Of a DNA stretch of 52,396 bases, positions 23,885 through 33,657 are shown one piece after another. Origin of the DNA: Sphingomonas dokdonensis (GTDB lineage Bacteria > Pseudomonadota > Alphaproteobacteria > Sphingomonadales > Sphingomonadaceae); contig NZ_NBBI01000009.1 of assembly GCF_002197685.1 (NCBI RefSeq), positions 1 to 52,396 of the forward strand, written 5' to 3'. The notes below the pieces were generated by a model. The model searched no databases. It saw only the letters and a list, made by a program, of their open reading frames with translations, and had not been told where the DNA came from. How positions within the stretch are numbered: position 1 is the first letter of the stretch; every line of letters begins with the position of its first letter. The position numbers and the translations under genes are program-made.

Positions 23885-24538
23885 ATGCCGACAATCGCGA
23901 TCATCAGCCAGAAGGGCGGGGCGGGGAAGACGACGCTCGCGCTCCACCTTGCCGCCGTCGCGCAGGAGGCGGGGCGGGTGTCGCTCATCATCGATACCGA
24001 TCCGCAGGCGACGGCGAGCCAATGGGCCGCGTGGCGCCAGGATCAGCCGCCCGAGGTGATCGACAGCCCCCCGCCGCGGCTCGCCGCGAAGGTCGCCGCG
24101 GCGACGGGGCAGGGGGCCGAGCTGATTGTGATCGACACGCCGCCCCACGCCGACAGCGCCGCGCGCGCCGCGGTGGAGGTCGCCGATCTCGTGCTCATCC
24201 CGTGCCGCCCGAGCGCGTTCGATCTCGCCGCGATCCAGACGACCGCAAAGCTGGTGCAGCTCTTGCGCAAGCCCGCCTTCGTCGTCTTCACCGCCGGGCC
24301 GCCCAACGCCCCGCGCGTCTATGCCGAGGCGGGCGAGCTGGTCGACAGCTACGGCACGCCGCCAGCGCCGGTGATCCTGCCCGATCGCGCGGCCTATCGC
24401 CACGCCTCGGCCGAGGGGCGCACCGTCACCGAGGCCGAGCCCGCGGGCCGCGCCGCGGACGAGATGCGCGCGCTGTACAAGTGGACATGTCGACAGCTAG
24501 ACTTGCCGACACCGCGTTTTCCGAAAGGCCGCTCATGA
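23885..24538 (+). CDS. parA: ParA partition ATPase (type Ib, no HTH)
   Basis: Encodes 217 residues from ATG 23885, giving the family-typical M-P-T-I-A-I-I-S-Q-K-G-G; an upstream ATG at 23861 would add eight residues coded by the CGAC array. The deviant Walker A box K-G-G-A-G-K-T-T is at residues 10-17, then I-D-T-D-P-Q-A-T (Walker A' region) and V-I-D-T-P-P (Walker B). There is no N-terminal HTH, so this is the short ParF/type Ib form that works with a small RHH partner and moves the plasmid over the nucleoid. Its stop overlaps the next ATG by 4 bases. The last 20 codons contain a CGAC array. Confidence 0.92.
   Translation: MPTIAIISQKGGAGKTTLALHLAAVAQEAGRVSLIIDTDPQATASQWAAWRQDQPPEVIDSPPPRLAAKVAAATGQGAELIVIDTPPHADSAARAAVEVADLVLIPCRPSAFDLAAIQTTAKLVQLLRKPAFVVFTAGPPNAPRVYAEAGELVDSYGTPPAPVILPDRAAYRHASAEGRTVTEAEPAGRAADEMRALYKWTCRQLDLPTPRFPKGRS
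24475..24510. repeat. CGAC array 9, inside the 3' end of parA
   Basis: GTAC 24475, GGAC 24483, CGAC 24491, AGAC 24499 and CGAC 24507, all in an 8-base phase. It is coding sequence for the ParA C-terminus, so an 8-base period is not expected from codons. Confidence 0.65.
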
Positions 24539-24843
24539 GCCGCAAGCCCAGTTTCGCCAATCTGCGCACCGCCAAAACGGCGGAGGCCGCAGCCCCCGCA
24601 TCCGAGGCCGAACATATCCGGAAGGCGGCCGAGATAACCCCGAAAGAGGGCCGGGCCGAGCGCTCGGAAGGCCGCCCCGAAAGCCGGATCGGGCGCAAGC
24701 AGATCGCCGGCTTCTTTACGCCGGAGATGAGCTTTGCCATGCATATGCTCGCACGCCGGCAGGATAAAAGCCTGCAGGCGTTAATGGCCGAAGCATTCAA
24801 CGATGTGCTACGTAAGTATGGCGAAAGCCCGATTGGAGAGTGA
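24535..24843 (+). CDS. Ribbon-helix-helix partition partner (ParG/ParB-like)
   Basis: Encodes 102 residues, coupled to parA by an ATGA overlap. Residues 1-52 are charged and probably disordered (A-E-R-S-E-G-R-P-E-S-R). The C-terminal half looks like an RHH: K-Q-I-A-G-F-F-T-P-E strand (55-64), helix M-S-F-A-M-H-M-L-A-R-R, turn Q-D-K-S-L-Q-A-L-M-A-E-A-F-N-D-V-L. This layout is that of ParG-type centromere-binding proteins, whose flexible tail stimulates ParA and whose RHH dimers bind arrays of short repeats. I propose the CGAC arrays as its sites; no experiment supports this yet. Confidence 0.85.
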   Translation: MSRKPSFANLRTAKTAEAAAPASEAEHIRKAAEITPKEGRAERSEGRPESRIGRKQIAGFFTPEMSFAMHMLARRQDKSLQALMAEAFNDVLRKYGESPIGE

Positions 24844-24899
24844 TCCACGACGGACCAATGCAATGGCCGCGCGGATAGATTAAAAGGTACAGTTAACGG

Positions 24900-25034
24900 A
24901 TGGAACGTGAATTCATTGCCTACGGGCTTATTGCATTGCTGGCGATCATCGGCCTGCCGCTCGCCGGCTGGTCATGGGAAAAGCGCCGCCGCATGAAGCT
25001 GCGCCGGCAGGGGATCAAACGCTACGGTCATTGA
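24900..25034 (+). CDS. 44-residue single-span membrane protein
   Basis: ATG 24900 opens a 44-residue frame: a short charged N-terminus (M-E-R-E-F), one membrane segment (about residues 6-25), then a strongly basic cytoplasmic tail (E-K-R-R-R-M-K-L-R-R-Q). AAAAGG lies about 12 bases upstream. It follows the partition operon by 56 bases and could be its third gene. The clean hydrophobic-then-basic design argues for a real product. Function unknown. Confidence 0.6.
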   Translation: MEREFIAYGLIALLAIIGLPLAGWSWEKRRRMKLRRQGIKRYGH

Positions 25035-25093
25035 TCGCGGCAAGCGGGCGCCCGGATCAGCCACCGGGCGCGCATCATTGATTCCCGGCCGGT

Positions 25094-25195
25094 TCAGCCA
25101 AGCAACGGCAAAACGATCATCGCCCATAATGCCAGCGACAGCGGCGTGGCGACAACAAGTCCGGTTAGCGGCGGGGTGCGTGCAACATCGTCCAT
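25094..25195 (-). CDS. 33-residue membrane micro-protein
   Basis: ATG 25195 preceded by CAGGAG at 8-9 bases gives 33 residues: a short N-terminus (M-D-D-V-A-R-T-P-P) and one hydrophobic span through the end (T-G-L-V-V-A-T-P-L-S-L-A-L-W-A-M-I-V). The strong ribosome-binding site supports translation. No family recognised. Confidence 0.5.
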   Translation of the reverse strand: MDDVARTPPLTGLVVATPLSLALWAMIVLPLLG

Positions 25196-25332
25196 TGGTC
25201 GAACTCCTGCTGACCTCCGGGCCGTGTCTCCTCACCTGACGTGCGACGCCAACACCGCCCTTCGCAACACTGTCACCGCGCTGCTTAAGGGCCGGTTTAT
25301 TCAACGCCCGTACTACAACGTAGTTGCGTTGC

Positions 25333-26202
25333 TTACCCGTCGTTCACCGCATTCAGGATCGCGCGACCATAAGCGGTCTTCTTGAACCGCTCGCCGGCCG
25401 CGATCGCCTCGTCCTTGCCGATAAAGCCTTGCAGATAGGCGATTTCCTCCAGGCACGCGATCTGGATGCCTTGGCGATGCTGCAGCGTGCGAACGAACTC
25501 CGACGCCTCGAGCAGGCTGTCGTGCGTGCCGGTATCGAGCCAGGCATAGCCGCGCCCCATCTGCTCGACGAAGAGGTCGCCAGCCTCCATGTAGAGGCGA
25601 TTGAGGTCGGTGATTTCCAGCTCGCCGCGCGCGCTCGGCTTGAGGTTGCGGGCGAACTCCACGACGCGATTGTCGTAGAAATACAAGCCCGTAACCGCAT
25701 GGTTCGACTTGGGGTTCTTCGGCTTTTCCTCCAGGCTGACGGCGCGGCCATCCTCGGCGAGCTCGACCACGCCATAGCGCTCGGGATCCTCGACGCGGTA
25801 GCTGAACACCGTCGCGCCCTCGGTGCGGTTCACCGCGCTCGCGAGCAGGTCGGTCAGATGCGCGCCGAAGAAGATATTGTCGCCCAGCACCAGCGCGACA
25901 TTGTCATCGCCGATGAAGTCCGCGCCGATCGTGAACGCCTGCGCCAGCCCCTCGGGCTTGGGCTGCTCGGCATAGCTGATCTGGAGACCCAGTGCGCTGC
26001 CGTCGCCGAACAAGCGCTTGTAATTGTCCAGATATTCCGGGCTGGAGATGATCAGCACCTCGCGAATGCCGGCAAGCATCAGCACCGACAGCGGGTAATA
26101 GATCATCGGCTTGTCATAGACCGGCAGCAGCTGCTTGTTCACCGCCAGCGTCGCCGGGTGAAGCCGCGTGCCCGAGCCGCCCGCGAGAATGATGCCCTTC
26201 AC
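25333..26202 (-). CDS. rmlA: Glucose-1-phosphate thymidylyltransferase
   Basis: A 289-residue RmlA, full family length. It joins dTTP and glucose-1-phosphate to dTDP-glucose, the first step to dTDP-L-rhamnose. The nucleotide-binding signature G-G-S-G-T-R-L-x-P-x-T follows the first strand, with [16 protein letters not shown] after it, and [10 protein letters not shown] with the catalytic Asp. It starts with GTG, overlapping the rmlD stop by 4 bases (GTGA). It is last in the order rmlC-B-D-A. No feedback-specific features can be judged. Confidence 0.95.
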   Translation of the reverse strand: MKGIILAGGSGTRLHPATLAVNKQLLPVYDKPMIYYPLSVLMLAGIREVLIISSPEYLDNYKRLFGDGSALGLQISYAEQPKPEGLAQAFTIGADFIGDDNVALVLGDNIFFGAHLTDLLASAVNRTEGATVFSYRVEDPERYGVVELAEDGRAVSLEEKPKNPKSNHAVTGLYFYDNRVVEFARNLKPSARGELEITDLNRLYMEAGDLFVEQMGRGYAWLDTGTHDSLLEASEFVRTLQHRQGIQIACLEEIAYLQGFIGKDEAIAAGERFKKTAYGRAILNAVNDG

Positions 26203-27089
26203 TTGTTGGCTCCGATCAGTTCGTCGAGAATGTCACTGAGCGCGTCCTGCCAGGAACGCGGCGCGATGCCGTACGCCGCGCCGATCGCGTCGTGGCTGAG
26301 CAGCGAATTGGCCGGGCGCTTGGCCGGCGTCGGATAGTCGCTGGTGGGGATGCCCTTCACCGCGGCCGATGCCCCGCCGCGGCTGGCGCTCTGCGCAAAG
26401 ATCTCGCGCGCGAAGCCTGCCCAGGTGGTCGGGCCGGCATTGGAGAAGTGGAACGTGCCGGTCGGCGCGCTGTCGTCCTCGACCAGCCGCAGCGTGATCG
26501 CCATCAGTGCGCTTGCCAGATCCGCCGCGCTGGTCGGCGTGCCATGCTGGTCCTCGACCACCATCAGCGTGTCGCGCTCCGCACCGACGCGCAGCATCGT
26601 CTTCACGAAATTGTTGCCGTGCGCCGAGACGACCCACGCTGTCCGCACAATGACATGCCGCGCGCCCGAGGTGCGTACCGCCAGCTCGCCACCCAGCTTC
26701 GACGCGCCGTATACGCCGAGCGGCGCGACGGGATCGTCGACCTCCCACGCGCCAGCCTTGTCGCCGGCAAAGACATAGTCGGTCGAGACCTGGACCATCG
26801 GGATGCCGGCCTTGGCGCAGGCCTCGCCGAAGGCGGCCGGGGCCATGGCGTTGACCGCCCAGGCGGTGACGACGTCGCTTTCCGCCTTGTCGACCGCCGT
26901 GTACGCCGCCCCGTTGATCACCGCGGCCCACTCGCGCTCCGCGACCTTGGCGGCGATCGCGCCGGTATCGGTGAGGTCGAGATCGGCGACGTCGATCGCG
27001 ACGACCTCATAGCCGTCAGGCCAGGCGCAACGCTGAAGCTCGGTGCCGAGCTGGCCGTTCCCGCCGGTGACGAGGATGGCGCGGGTCAT
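26199..27089 (-). CDS. rmlD: dTDP-4-dehydrorhamnose reductase
   Basis: A 296-residue short-chain reductase of the RmlD type, last step of dTDP-L-rhamnose synthesis. It has the G-G-N-G-Q-L-G NAD(P)-binding loop near the N-terminus, [10 protein letters not shown] and the Y-G-A-S-K-L-G-G-E motif with the catalytic Tyr and Lys. It overlaps rmlA by 4 bases and is separated from rmlB by 124 bases that hold a REP-like inverted repeat. Confidence 0.95.
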   Translation of the reverse strand: MTRAILVTGGNGQLGTELQRCAWPDGYEVVAIDVADLDLTDTGAIAAKVAEREWAAVINGAAYTAVDKAESDVVTAWAVNAMAPAAFGEACAKAGIPMVQVSTDYVFAGDKAGAWEVDDPVAPLGVYGASKLGGELAVRTSGARHVIVRTAWVVSAHGNNFVKTMLRVGAERDTLMVVEDQHGTPTSAADLASALMAITLRLVEDDSAPTGTFHFSNAGPTTWAGFAREIFAQSASRGGASAAVKGIPTSDYPTPAKRPANSLLSHDAIGAAYGIAPRSWQDALSDILDELIGANK

Positions 27090-27102
27090 GCGGAAGATCC
27101 TT

Positions 27103-27199
27103 CGTCATGCCGGGCTGGTCCCGGCATCCAGCGGGCCGCACAATCACCGGCCGCTGGGTTTGCGGCACCCTGGATGCCGGCACAGGGCCGGCATGACGG
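27103..27199. repeat. REP-like large inverted repeat between rmlB and rmlD
   Basis: The left arm begins CGTCATGCCGGGCTGGTC and contains CCGGCATCCAGCGG; the right arm carries CCGCTGG, then CTGGATGCCGG and GGCCGGCATGACG, the imperfect complement in reverse order. The element can fold into a long hairpin. The ends TCATGCCGG and CCGGCATGA resemble dispersed repeats of alphaproteobacterial genomes, and it looks inserted between two genes of an operon. Confidence 0.7.
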
Positions 27200-27213
27200 G
27201 GGGAGCGAGGCCA

Positions 27214-28266
27214 TCACGCCGCGACACCCCGGCGCTGCGCCGCGCCGCGCTTGACGATCGGGCGCCACCAGGCCTCGTTGTCGAGATACCAGCGCACCGT
27301 CTTCTCGATCCCGGTCTCGAACGTCTCCTCAGGCCGCCAGCCGAGCTCCTGCTCGATGCGGGTGGCGTCGATCGCATAGCGCTTGTCGTGTCCCGGCCGG
27401 TCGGCGACCGAGGTGATCTGTGTCGCATAGGGCTTGCCGTCGGCGCGCGGGCGCAGCCGGTCGAGGATGCCGCAGATCGTGTGGACGACCTCGATGTTCT
27501 GCTTCTCGTTGAACCCGCCGACATTGTACGTCCGGCCGAGCTCACCGCGCTCGAACACCGCCTGCAGCGCGCGGACGTGATCCTCGACGAACAGCCAGTC
27601 GCGCACCTGATCGCCCTTGCCGTAGACCGGCAGCGGCTCGCCGTCCAAAGCCTTGGCGATCATCAGCGGCACCAGCTTTTCGGGGAAGTGATACGGCCCG
27701 TAATTGTTCGAGCAATTGGTGATCAGCACCGGCAGCCCGAAGGTGTGGCCCCAGGCGCTGACGAGATGGTCGCTACCCGCCTTGGACGCCGAATAGGGCG
27801 AGCGCGGATCGTAGGGCGTGTCCTCGGTGAACAGGCCATCCTCACCCAGCGAGCCATACACTTCGTCGGTCGAGATATGGTGGAAGCGGAACTGCGCCTT
27901 CGCCTCGCCCTCGAGGCCCTGCCAATAGCCGCGCGCCTCGGCGAGCATCGTGTAGGTGCCGACCACATTGGTCTGGATGAACGCGCCCGGGCCGTCGATC
28001 GAACGGTCGACATGGCTTTCCGCGGCGAGGTGCGTGATCACGTCGGGCTGGAACTCTGCGATCGCGGCGCGGACGGCATCGGCATCGCAGATGTCGCCCT
28101 GGACGAAGCGGTAGCGGTTCGACTGCGCGACGCGCTCGACCGTCGACAGGGCGCCGGCATAGGTCAGCTTGTCGAAATTGAGCACCTCGTACTCGGTGTT
28201 CTCGATCAGGTGCCGGACGAGCGCCGAGCCGATGAAGCCGGCCCCGCCGGTGACGAAGATACGCAT
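27214..28266 (-). CDS. rmlB: dTDP-glucose 4,6-dehydratase
   Basis: A 350-residue RmlB. It carries the G-G-A-G-F-I-G NAD-binding loop at residues 7-13, [18 protein letters not shown] and Y-S-A-S-K with catalytic Tyr and Lys, plus [14 protein letters not shown]. It makes dTDP-4-keto-6-deoxyglucose for RmlC. It follows rmlC by 15 bases. Confidence 0.96.
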   Translation of the reverse strand: MRIFVTGGAGFIGSALVRHLIENTEYEVLNFDKLTYAGALSTVERVAQSNRYRFVQGDICDADAVRAAIAEFQPDVITHLAAESHVDRSIDGPGAFIQTNVVGTYTMLAEARGYWQGLEGEAKAQFRFHHISTDEVYGSLGEDGLFTEDTPYDPRSPYSASKAGSDHLVSAWGHTFGLPVLITNCSNNYGPYHFPEKLVPLMIAKALDGEPLPVYGKGDQVRDWLFVEDHVRALQAVFERGELGRTYNVGGFNEKQNIEVVHTICGILDRLRPRADGKPYATQITSVADRPGHDKRYAIDATRIEQELGWRPEETFETGIEKTVRWYLDNEAWWRPIVKRGAAQRRGVAA

Positions 28267-28281
28267 GGGGTATTTGGTCCT

Positions 28282-28842
28282 TCAGGCGAGCGGGGCGAGC
28301 GGATTGCCGTCGTAGGGGAAGGGGCTGTCGAAATCAGCGAGGCCCGGCAGTTTCCGATCCTTTTCCGACAATTCGGGCATGGTGCCGGCGGGGATCGGCC
28401 AGTCGATCCCGACGCTGTCCCAGCGGATCCCGCCATCGGTCTCGGGCGCATAGGTATCCGAGCATTTGTAGGTCACTTCGCAATCGGGCTCGAGCGTGAC
28501 GAAGGCATGCGCAAAGCCGATCGGGATGAAAAGCTGATGCCCGTTCTCGGCGGAAAGCTCCGCGCCGACCCACTGGCCGTAGGTCGGCGAGCCTTTGCGT
28601 ACATCGACCGCCACGTCCCAGATACGCCCACGGATGCAGCGCACCAGCTTGTCCTGCCCGCGCGGCGGGGTCTGGAAGTGCAGCCCGCGCAAGGTGAACG
28701 GGGGGACGGACAGCGAGTGATTGTCCTGCACGAACTGGCAGGTGATGCCGAGCGCGGCGAAGGCAGGCTCCGAATACACCTCGGTGAACCAGCCACGGCT
28801 GTCGCCGAAACGGCGGGGGCGGATGAGTTGGACGGGGTTCAT
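28282..28842 (-). CDS. rmlC: dTDP-4-dehydrorhamnose 3,5-epimerase
   Basis: Encodes 186 residues from ATG 28842, which gives the usual M-N-P-V-Q-L-I-R-P start; a frame extension to 28890 has no family match. It is a cupin epimerase with the catalytic His in T-L-R-G-L-H-F-Q, the Q-D-K-L-V-R-C-I-R-G strand, and P-I-G-F-A-H-A-F. First gene of rmlCBDA; its promoter should lie in the AT-rich stretch up to 28924. No good ribosome-binding site was seen. Confidence 0.93.
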   Translation of the reverse strand: MNPVQLIRPRRFGDSRGWFTEVYSEPAFAALGITCQFVQDNHSLSVPPFTLRGLHFQTPPRGQDKLVRCIRGRIWDVAVDVRKGSPTYGQWVGAELSAENGHQLFIPIGFAHAFVTLEPDCEVTYKCSDTYAPETDGGIRWDSVGIDWPIPAGTMPELSEKDRKLPGLADFDSPFPYDGNPLAPLA

Positions 28843-28924
28843 AAAGTGAACATACATCACGAGGCACAAAGATGTCTTTTTTATCTCCAAAACAACGCAA
28901 TAGATTATATAGTGATAATAATGG

Positions 28925-30193
28925 CTACTTAGAGCCGAATCCGCTTATCATTGTCCCAACAGTTCTTACTACAATTAGAATGTCTAGCCATGGCGAGTAG
29001 TTTTTGATATAATAAAAATCGTAATGAAGCTTGCTAAGAACGTCTTCTATTTCGGAAACATGCCCCTGATTTACTTGTGCCCACCCAGTGATTCCCGGCC
29101 GAACAGTATGCCTATAGCGATAGAATGCGATTTCCGTTTCATACCATCGCGAAAGGACGTCAGCTTCAGGTCGAGGGCCAATCCAGCTCATCTCGCCCTT
29201 CAGCACGTTGAACAGCTGGGGCAGTTCATCCAGGCGGGACTTGCGCAACACAGCGCCAAGTCGTGTAATCCGCTTATCGCCCGTCTGTGTCATGGCCTGT
29301 GATCTGTCGTCGGTGCCGGCCAGTGGTTTGGTCGTCATCGTTCGAAATTTATAAACGGTGAATGGTACACCGCGATAACCAATACGAGTTTGGCGAAAGA
29401 TCGATGGTCCAGCTGAATCTAAGCGGATTAACACGGCAATCAGAACTAGAAGAGGCGCTAGTATGAATATGGAAAAAAGCGCCATGACCCAATCTATCGC
29501 ATACTTGATAGTCATATAGGCAGACATAGGACTCAGAGTGCCAAAACTGTTCTCAGAAAGAGTTTCCAGCTCAACACGGCCAGTCATAGACTCTATTAGG
29601 TGCTTGCTATGATAAACTGGAAGTCCCGAAAGGGCGTAGTCTGCCAGTCGGCGTTCCCAGATGTCACCAGGATCGCTGCGCAAATCCAATGCAACAGCAT
29701 TCAACGTGGTGACATCTTGGTCGGGATGCTCCAGCAAAACCCAAGTTACGCCATCTAACTGCTGAAGGAGAGGGTAGTTGCCATGTGGCACAATTCCAAT
29801 GCGTAGGGTTCTGCGGCGTCCTGGCAAAATGTTCCAAATGTACGACCAGATAATCGCGCATGCGTAGCTGCTGAGGAGAAGCGCGCGACTATATTCCATT
29901 CGTCCCAAAATAAGGAACAGCAACAATATGCCAAATGTTGCGGAAAAAGTCGGAAGTACGTAGGAGTTAGTTTCGACGCCTGGATAGCGGGTAATGCTCC
30001 CTAGTAGGGCTTTTCCCGCGATTGTGGCAATTAGCCCGCAAAGCGCCGTAAAACGTAAAAGATCACCACTCTGCTGTGCGCCTTCAGAAAAGTTAAAGAG
30101 CATAATGTAGGATGCCGAAAACAGAACGGCATACCCAACAATGTACAGGATAGCAGACTGCAACTCCCGAGAGCCAAACTTTTGCGTGACCAT
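28925..30193 (-). CDS. Polyprenyl glycosylphosphotransferase (priming enzyme)
   Basis: A 422-residue WcaJ/WbaP-like priming enzyme. About five hydrophobic segments form the N-terminal half with a short cytoplasmic region, and the C-terminal sugar transferase domain (from about 230) starts with a long membrane helix, then F-R-Q-T-R-I-G-Y-R-G, Y-K-F-R-T-M, S-R-L-D-E-L-P-Q-L-F-N-V-L-K-G-E-M-S-W-I-G-P-R-P-E and V-R-P-G-I-T-G-W-A-Q-V-N. It moves a sugar-1-phosphate onto undecaprenyl phosphate to begin the repeat unit. Base composition is clearly more AT-rich than in neighbours, suggesting separate acquisition. Confidence 0.92.
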   Translation of the reverse strand: MVTQKFGSRELQSAILYIVGYAVLFSASYIMLFNFSEGAQQSGDLLRFTALCGLIATIAGKALLGSITRYPGVETNSYVLPTFSATFGILLLFLILGRMEYSRALLLSSYACAIIWSYIWNILPGRRRTLRIGIVPHGNYPLLQQLDGVTWVLLEHPDQDVTTLNAVALDLRSDPGDIWERRLADYALSGLPVYHSKHLIESMTGRVELETLSENSFGTLSPMSAYMTIKYAIDWVMALFSIFILAPLLVLIAVLIRLDSAGPSIFRQTRIGYRGVPFTVYKFRTMTTKPLAGTDDRSQAMTQTGDKRITRLGAVLRKSRLDELPQLFNVLKGEMSWIGPRPEADVLSRWYETEIAFYRYRHTVRPGITGWAQVNQGHVSEIEDVLSKLHYDFYYIKNYSPWLDILIVVRTVGTMISGFGSK

Positions 30194-30333
30194 GCTACAT
30201 AATACTCTTTAATCTCTATCAGCAAACCCGAGGGATGTGCGTTCTTATTGTCGGATGGCGTTAGTGAAATCTAAAAATATGCGGCACTCGCATCTTATTC
30301 TGACAATAATCAGTGATTCCCTCGTATTGCTCA

Positions 30334-31299
30334 CTACAGCTCCAGTCGACGTTCTCGACCTTCTTGTTTCAAAAACCACTGATATGTTTCTGCCACTCCG
30401 TCTCTGAGACTTTTGGCAGGAGACCAGCCCATTGCGCGCAATTTGTCCGCGCTCATCAGCTTTCGCGGGGTTCCATCTGGTTTGCTAAGATCGCGCACGA
30501 TCTCTCCAGTGAATCCTACTGCCTCAGTCACCATCTGCACCAGCTCCAGAATTGTGACGTCGTCGCCAAACCCGACGTTGACGTGGCTCTCGCCCGAGTA
30601 GGTACGCATCAGGAAAACGCAGGCGTCGGCAAGATCGTCGACGTGGAGGAACTCGCGGCGTGGGCTGCCCGAACCCCAGATTTCCATTGTCGCTGCGCCC
30701 GCAAGCTTGGCCTCATGCGCCTTTCGCATCAACGCAGGTAGGACGTGGCTCGACTGCAGGTCGAAATTGTCGCCCGGCCCGTACAGGTTGGTCGGCATGG
30801 CGGAGATGAAGTCGCGCCCGTGCTGGCGGCGATAGGCCTGCGCCAGCTTGATCCCGGCGATCTTCGCGATCGCATACCATTCGTTGGTCGACTCCAGCTG
30901 GCCCGTGAGCAGCGCATCCTCGGTGATCGGCTGGGGCGCGAACTTGGGGTAGATGCACGACGAGCCGAGAAACAGCAGCTTCTCCACGCCATGAACGTGC
31001 GCCGCCTCGATGATATTCGCCTCGATCATGAGGTTGTCGTAAAGGAAGTCCGCCGGGTAGCTGTCGTTTGCCAGAATGCCGCCCACCTTTGCCGCGGCCA
31101 GGAACACCGCGTCGGGCTTGTTCGCCGCAAACCAGGCGCGCACCGCGGCCTGGTCCTTGAGGTCGAGCTCGGCGCGGCCGGCAGTGAGGATCGTGCACCC
31201 CTCGCTGGCTAGCCGGCGCACGATGGCCGAGCCCACCATGCCGCGATGCCCGGCAACGAACACGCGTTTGCCGGCAAGATCATAGGGCTGGCCGATCAT
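30334..31299 (-). CDS. fcl: GDP-L-fucose synthase
   Basis: A 321-residue Fcl/WcaG. It epimerises and reduces GDP-4-keto-6-deoxymannose to GDP-L-fucose with NADPH. It has [10 protein letters not shown] in the nucleotide-binding loop, L-G-S-S-C-I-Y-P-K and W-Y-A-I-A-K with the catalytic Tyr and Lys, and N-L-Y-G-P-G-D-N-F. It starts one base after the gmd stop, so the two enzymes are made together. The 140-base gap downstream to the priming enzyme shows nothing distinct. Confidence 0.95.
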   Translation of the reverse strand: MIGQPYDLAGKRVFVAGHRGMVGSAIVRRLASEGCTILTAGRAELDLKDQAAVRAWFAANKPDAVFLAAAKVGGILANDSYPADFLYDNLMIEANIIEAAHVHGVEKLLFLGSSCIYPKFAPQPITEDALLTGQLESTNEWYAIAKIAGIKLAQAYRRQHGRDFISAMPTNLYGPGDNFDLQSSHVLPALMRKAHEAKLAGAATMEIWGSGSPRREFLHVDDLADACVFLMRTYSGESHVNVGFGDDVTILELVQMVTEAVGFTGEIVRDLSKPDGTPRKLMSADKLRAMGWSPAKSLRDGVAETYQWFLKQEGRERRLEL

Positions 31300-31300
31300 C

Positions 31301-32404
<1,104 letters not shown>

Positions 32405-32463
32405 TTAACCGTTGATGAGCCAGCGAGAGAAGTAGTTGATTGCAACCATGTCAGTTAATGTCA

Positions 32464-33645
32464 TCATGGTTGGTGGAGGATAGGAGCGGCCTTAACGGCA
32501 AGGCACTGATCGCGCAGCGCATCATAAGCGTCAGCGATCGTCTCCAGTTCGGCGGTACTTTTCGCTGATCCCCCAGCCTTTGGATTCAAGACCCTGCGGC
32601 CTAGCCGTTGCGCCTGAAATGCCACTTCCCTAGCAATCTCGTGCGCTATCGCCGGATAGGTACGCAAACCCCCGAACATCTCGGCATGGTTGGAAATCGC
32701 CTTTGCGACCGCATCTCCGTAGTTGCGCCCATACAGAAGGCAGCACGCATAAAGCCGAGGAAAATTAGGTCGTAAACGTGTGTCGCCCAAGCGATCTACA
32801 GCCTTCTTCGCCGAATAAGCCCAAACATTGTAAGGCGAGTAAAACTCCGGGATCAGCGGATCCCAAGTTAAGTTCCGGAACGGTCGAATATGAGGGTGTT
32901 CGCGTAAGCGCGGCGTATCAGATCGCGCAGCACCACTACCTGACGTGCTGGGAGCCGACCCGCCGGGCAGGCAAAAAGGAAAGTCAACGCACCAAGGATT
33001 CTTGGCTTCGCTTGAAATCAGAATGGCACTATAGATATCCGGGCTTACGCCTCCGAACAATGTGCCATATTTGGAAACTACTTGGTTAATCAATGCTCGC
33101 GCAACAAGACCGTGATAGGCGCGCGGCATTGATCCCAAGCCGCGGCCGAGATCACGCAAAGCTGCATTGACAGTCTTTCCGGCATCAAGGCGCCAGGCAC
33201 GTGACGAAAACCGATTTAAGAACAGCTTTCCGGCATATTGGTCACCATAATATTTTGATCGAATGCCCGGCCAATAATAGTTGGCAATGAAACTGTTGCG
33301 ATAGCTGATAACTGCGTCGATCGATTGTTCGCGGGCCCATTGAGCGACCGCCTCGATATGCGGGCCGACGCAATCATCATCGCCAATAAAGAAGACATAA
33401 TCGCCTTGCGTTTTATGCAGGGCAGCCTCGAAGTGGCTTACTACGTCAATTCCTAACGGCTGGCGCACATAGGTCAGCCGGGGGTGCGTCATGAGGTCAC
33501 CTAACAGCCCAGGAAGCGTTTCCTCGTCGCTTGTATCACTGACAATCACTTCGGCGTTGGGGCACTCCGCTACGATTTTGCGGGCAGTAATGGCCGCATA
33601 ATGCTGGCGATTATGAGTGGGAATGACGATCGACAACAAAGGCAC
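32464..33645 (-). CDS. Family 2 glycosyltransferase
   Basis: A 393-residue GT-A enzyme. L-S-I-V-I-P-T-H-N-R opens the fold and F-F-I-G-D-D-D-C-V carries the metal site. The rest shows no transmembrane helix. GTG 33645 is the start, 12 bases after the flippase stop. It probably adds one sugar of the repeat unit on the cytoplasmic face. The central part is more AT-rich than the rml genes. Confidence 0.85.
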   Translation of the reverse strand: MPLLSIVIPTHNRQHYAAITARKIVAECPNAEVIVSDTSDEETLPGLLGDLMTHPRLTYVRQPLGIDVVSHFEAALHKTQGDYVFFIGDDDCVGPHIEAVAQWAREQSIDAVISYRNSFIANYYWPGIRSKYYGDQYAGKLFLNRFSSRAWRLDAGKTVNAALRDLGRGLGSMPRAYHGLVARALINQVVSKYGTLFGGVSPDIYSAILISSEAKNPWCVDFPFCLPGGSAPSTSGSGAARSDTPRLREHPHIRPFRNLTWDPLIPEFYSPYNVWAYSAKKAVDRLGDTRLRPNFPRLYACCLLYGRNYGDAVAKAISNHAEMFGGLRTYPAIAHEIAREVAFQAQRLGRRVLNPKAGGSAKSTAELETIADAYDALRDQCLAVKAAPILHQP

Positions 33646-33657
33646 GGGGTGCTTACT

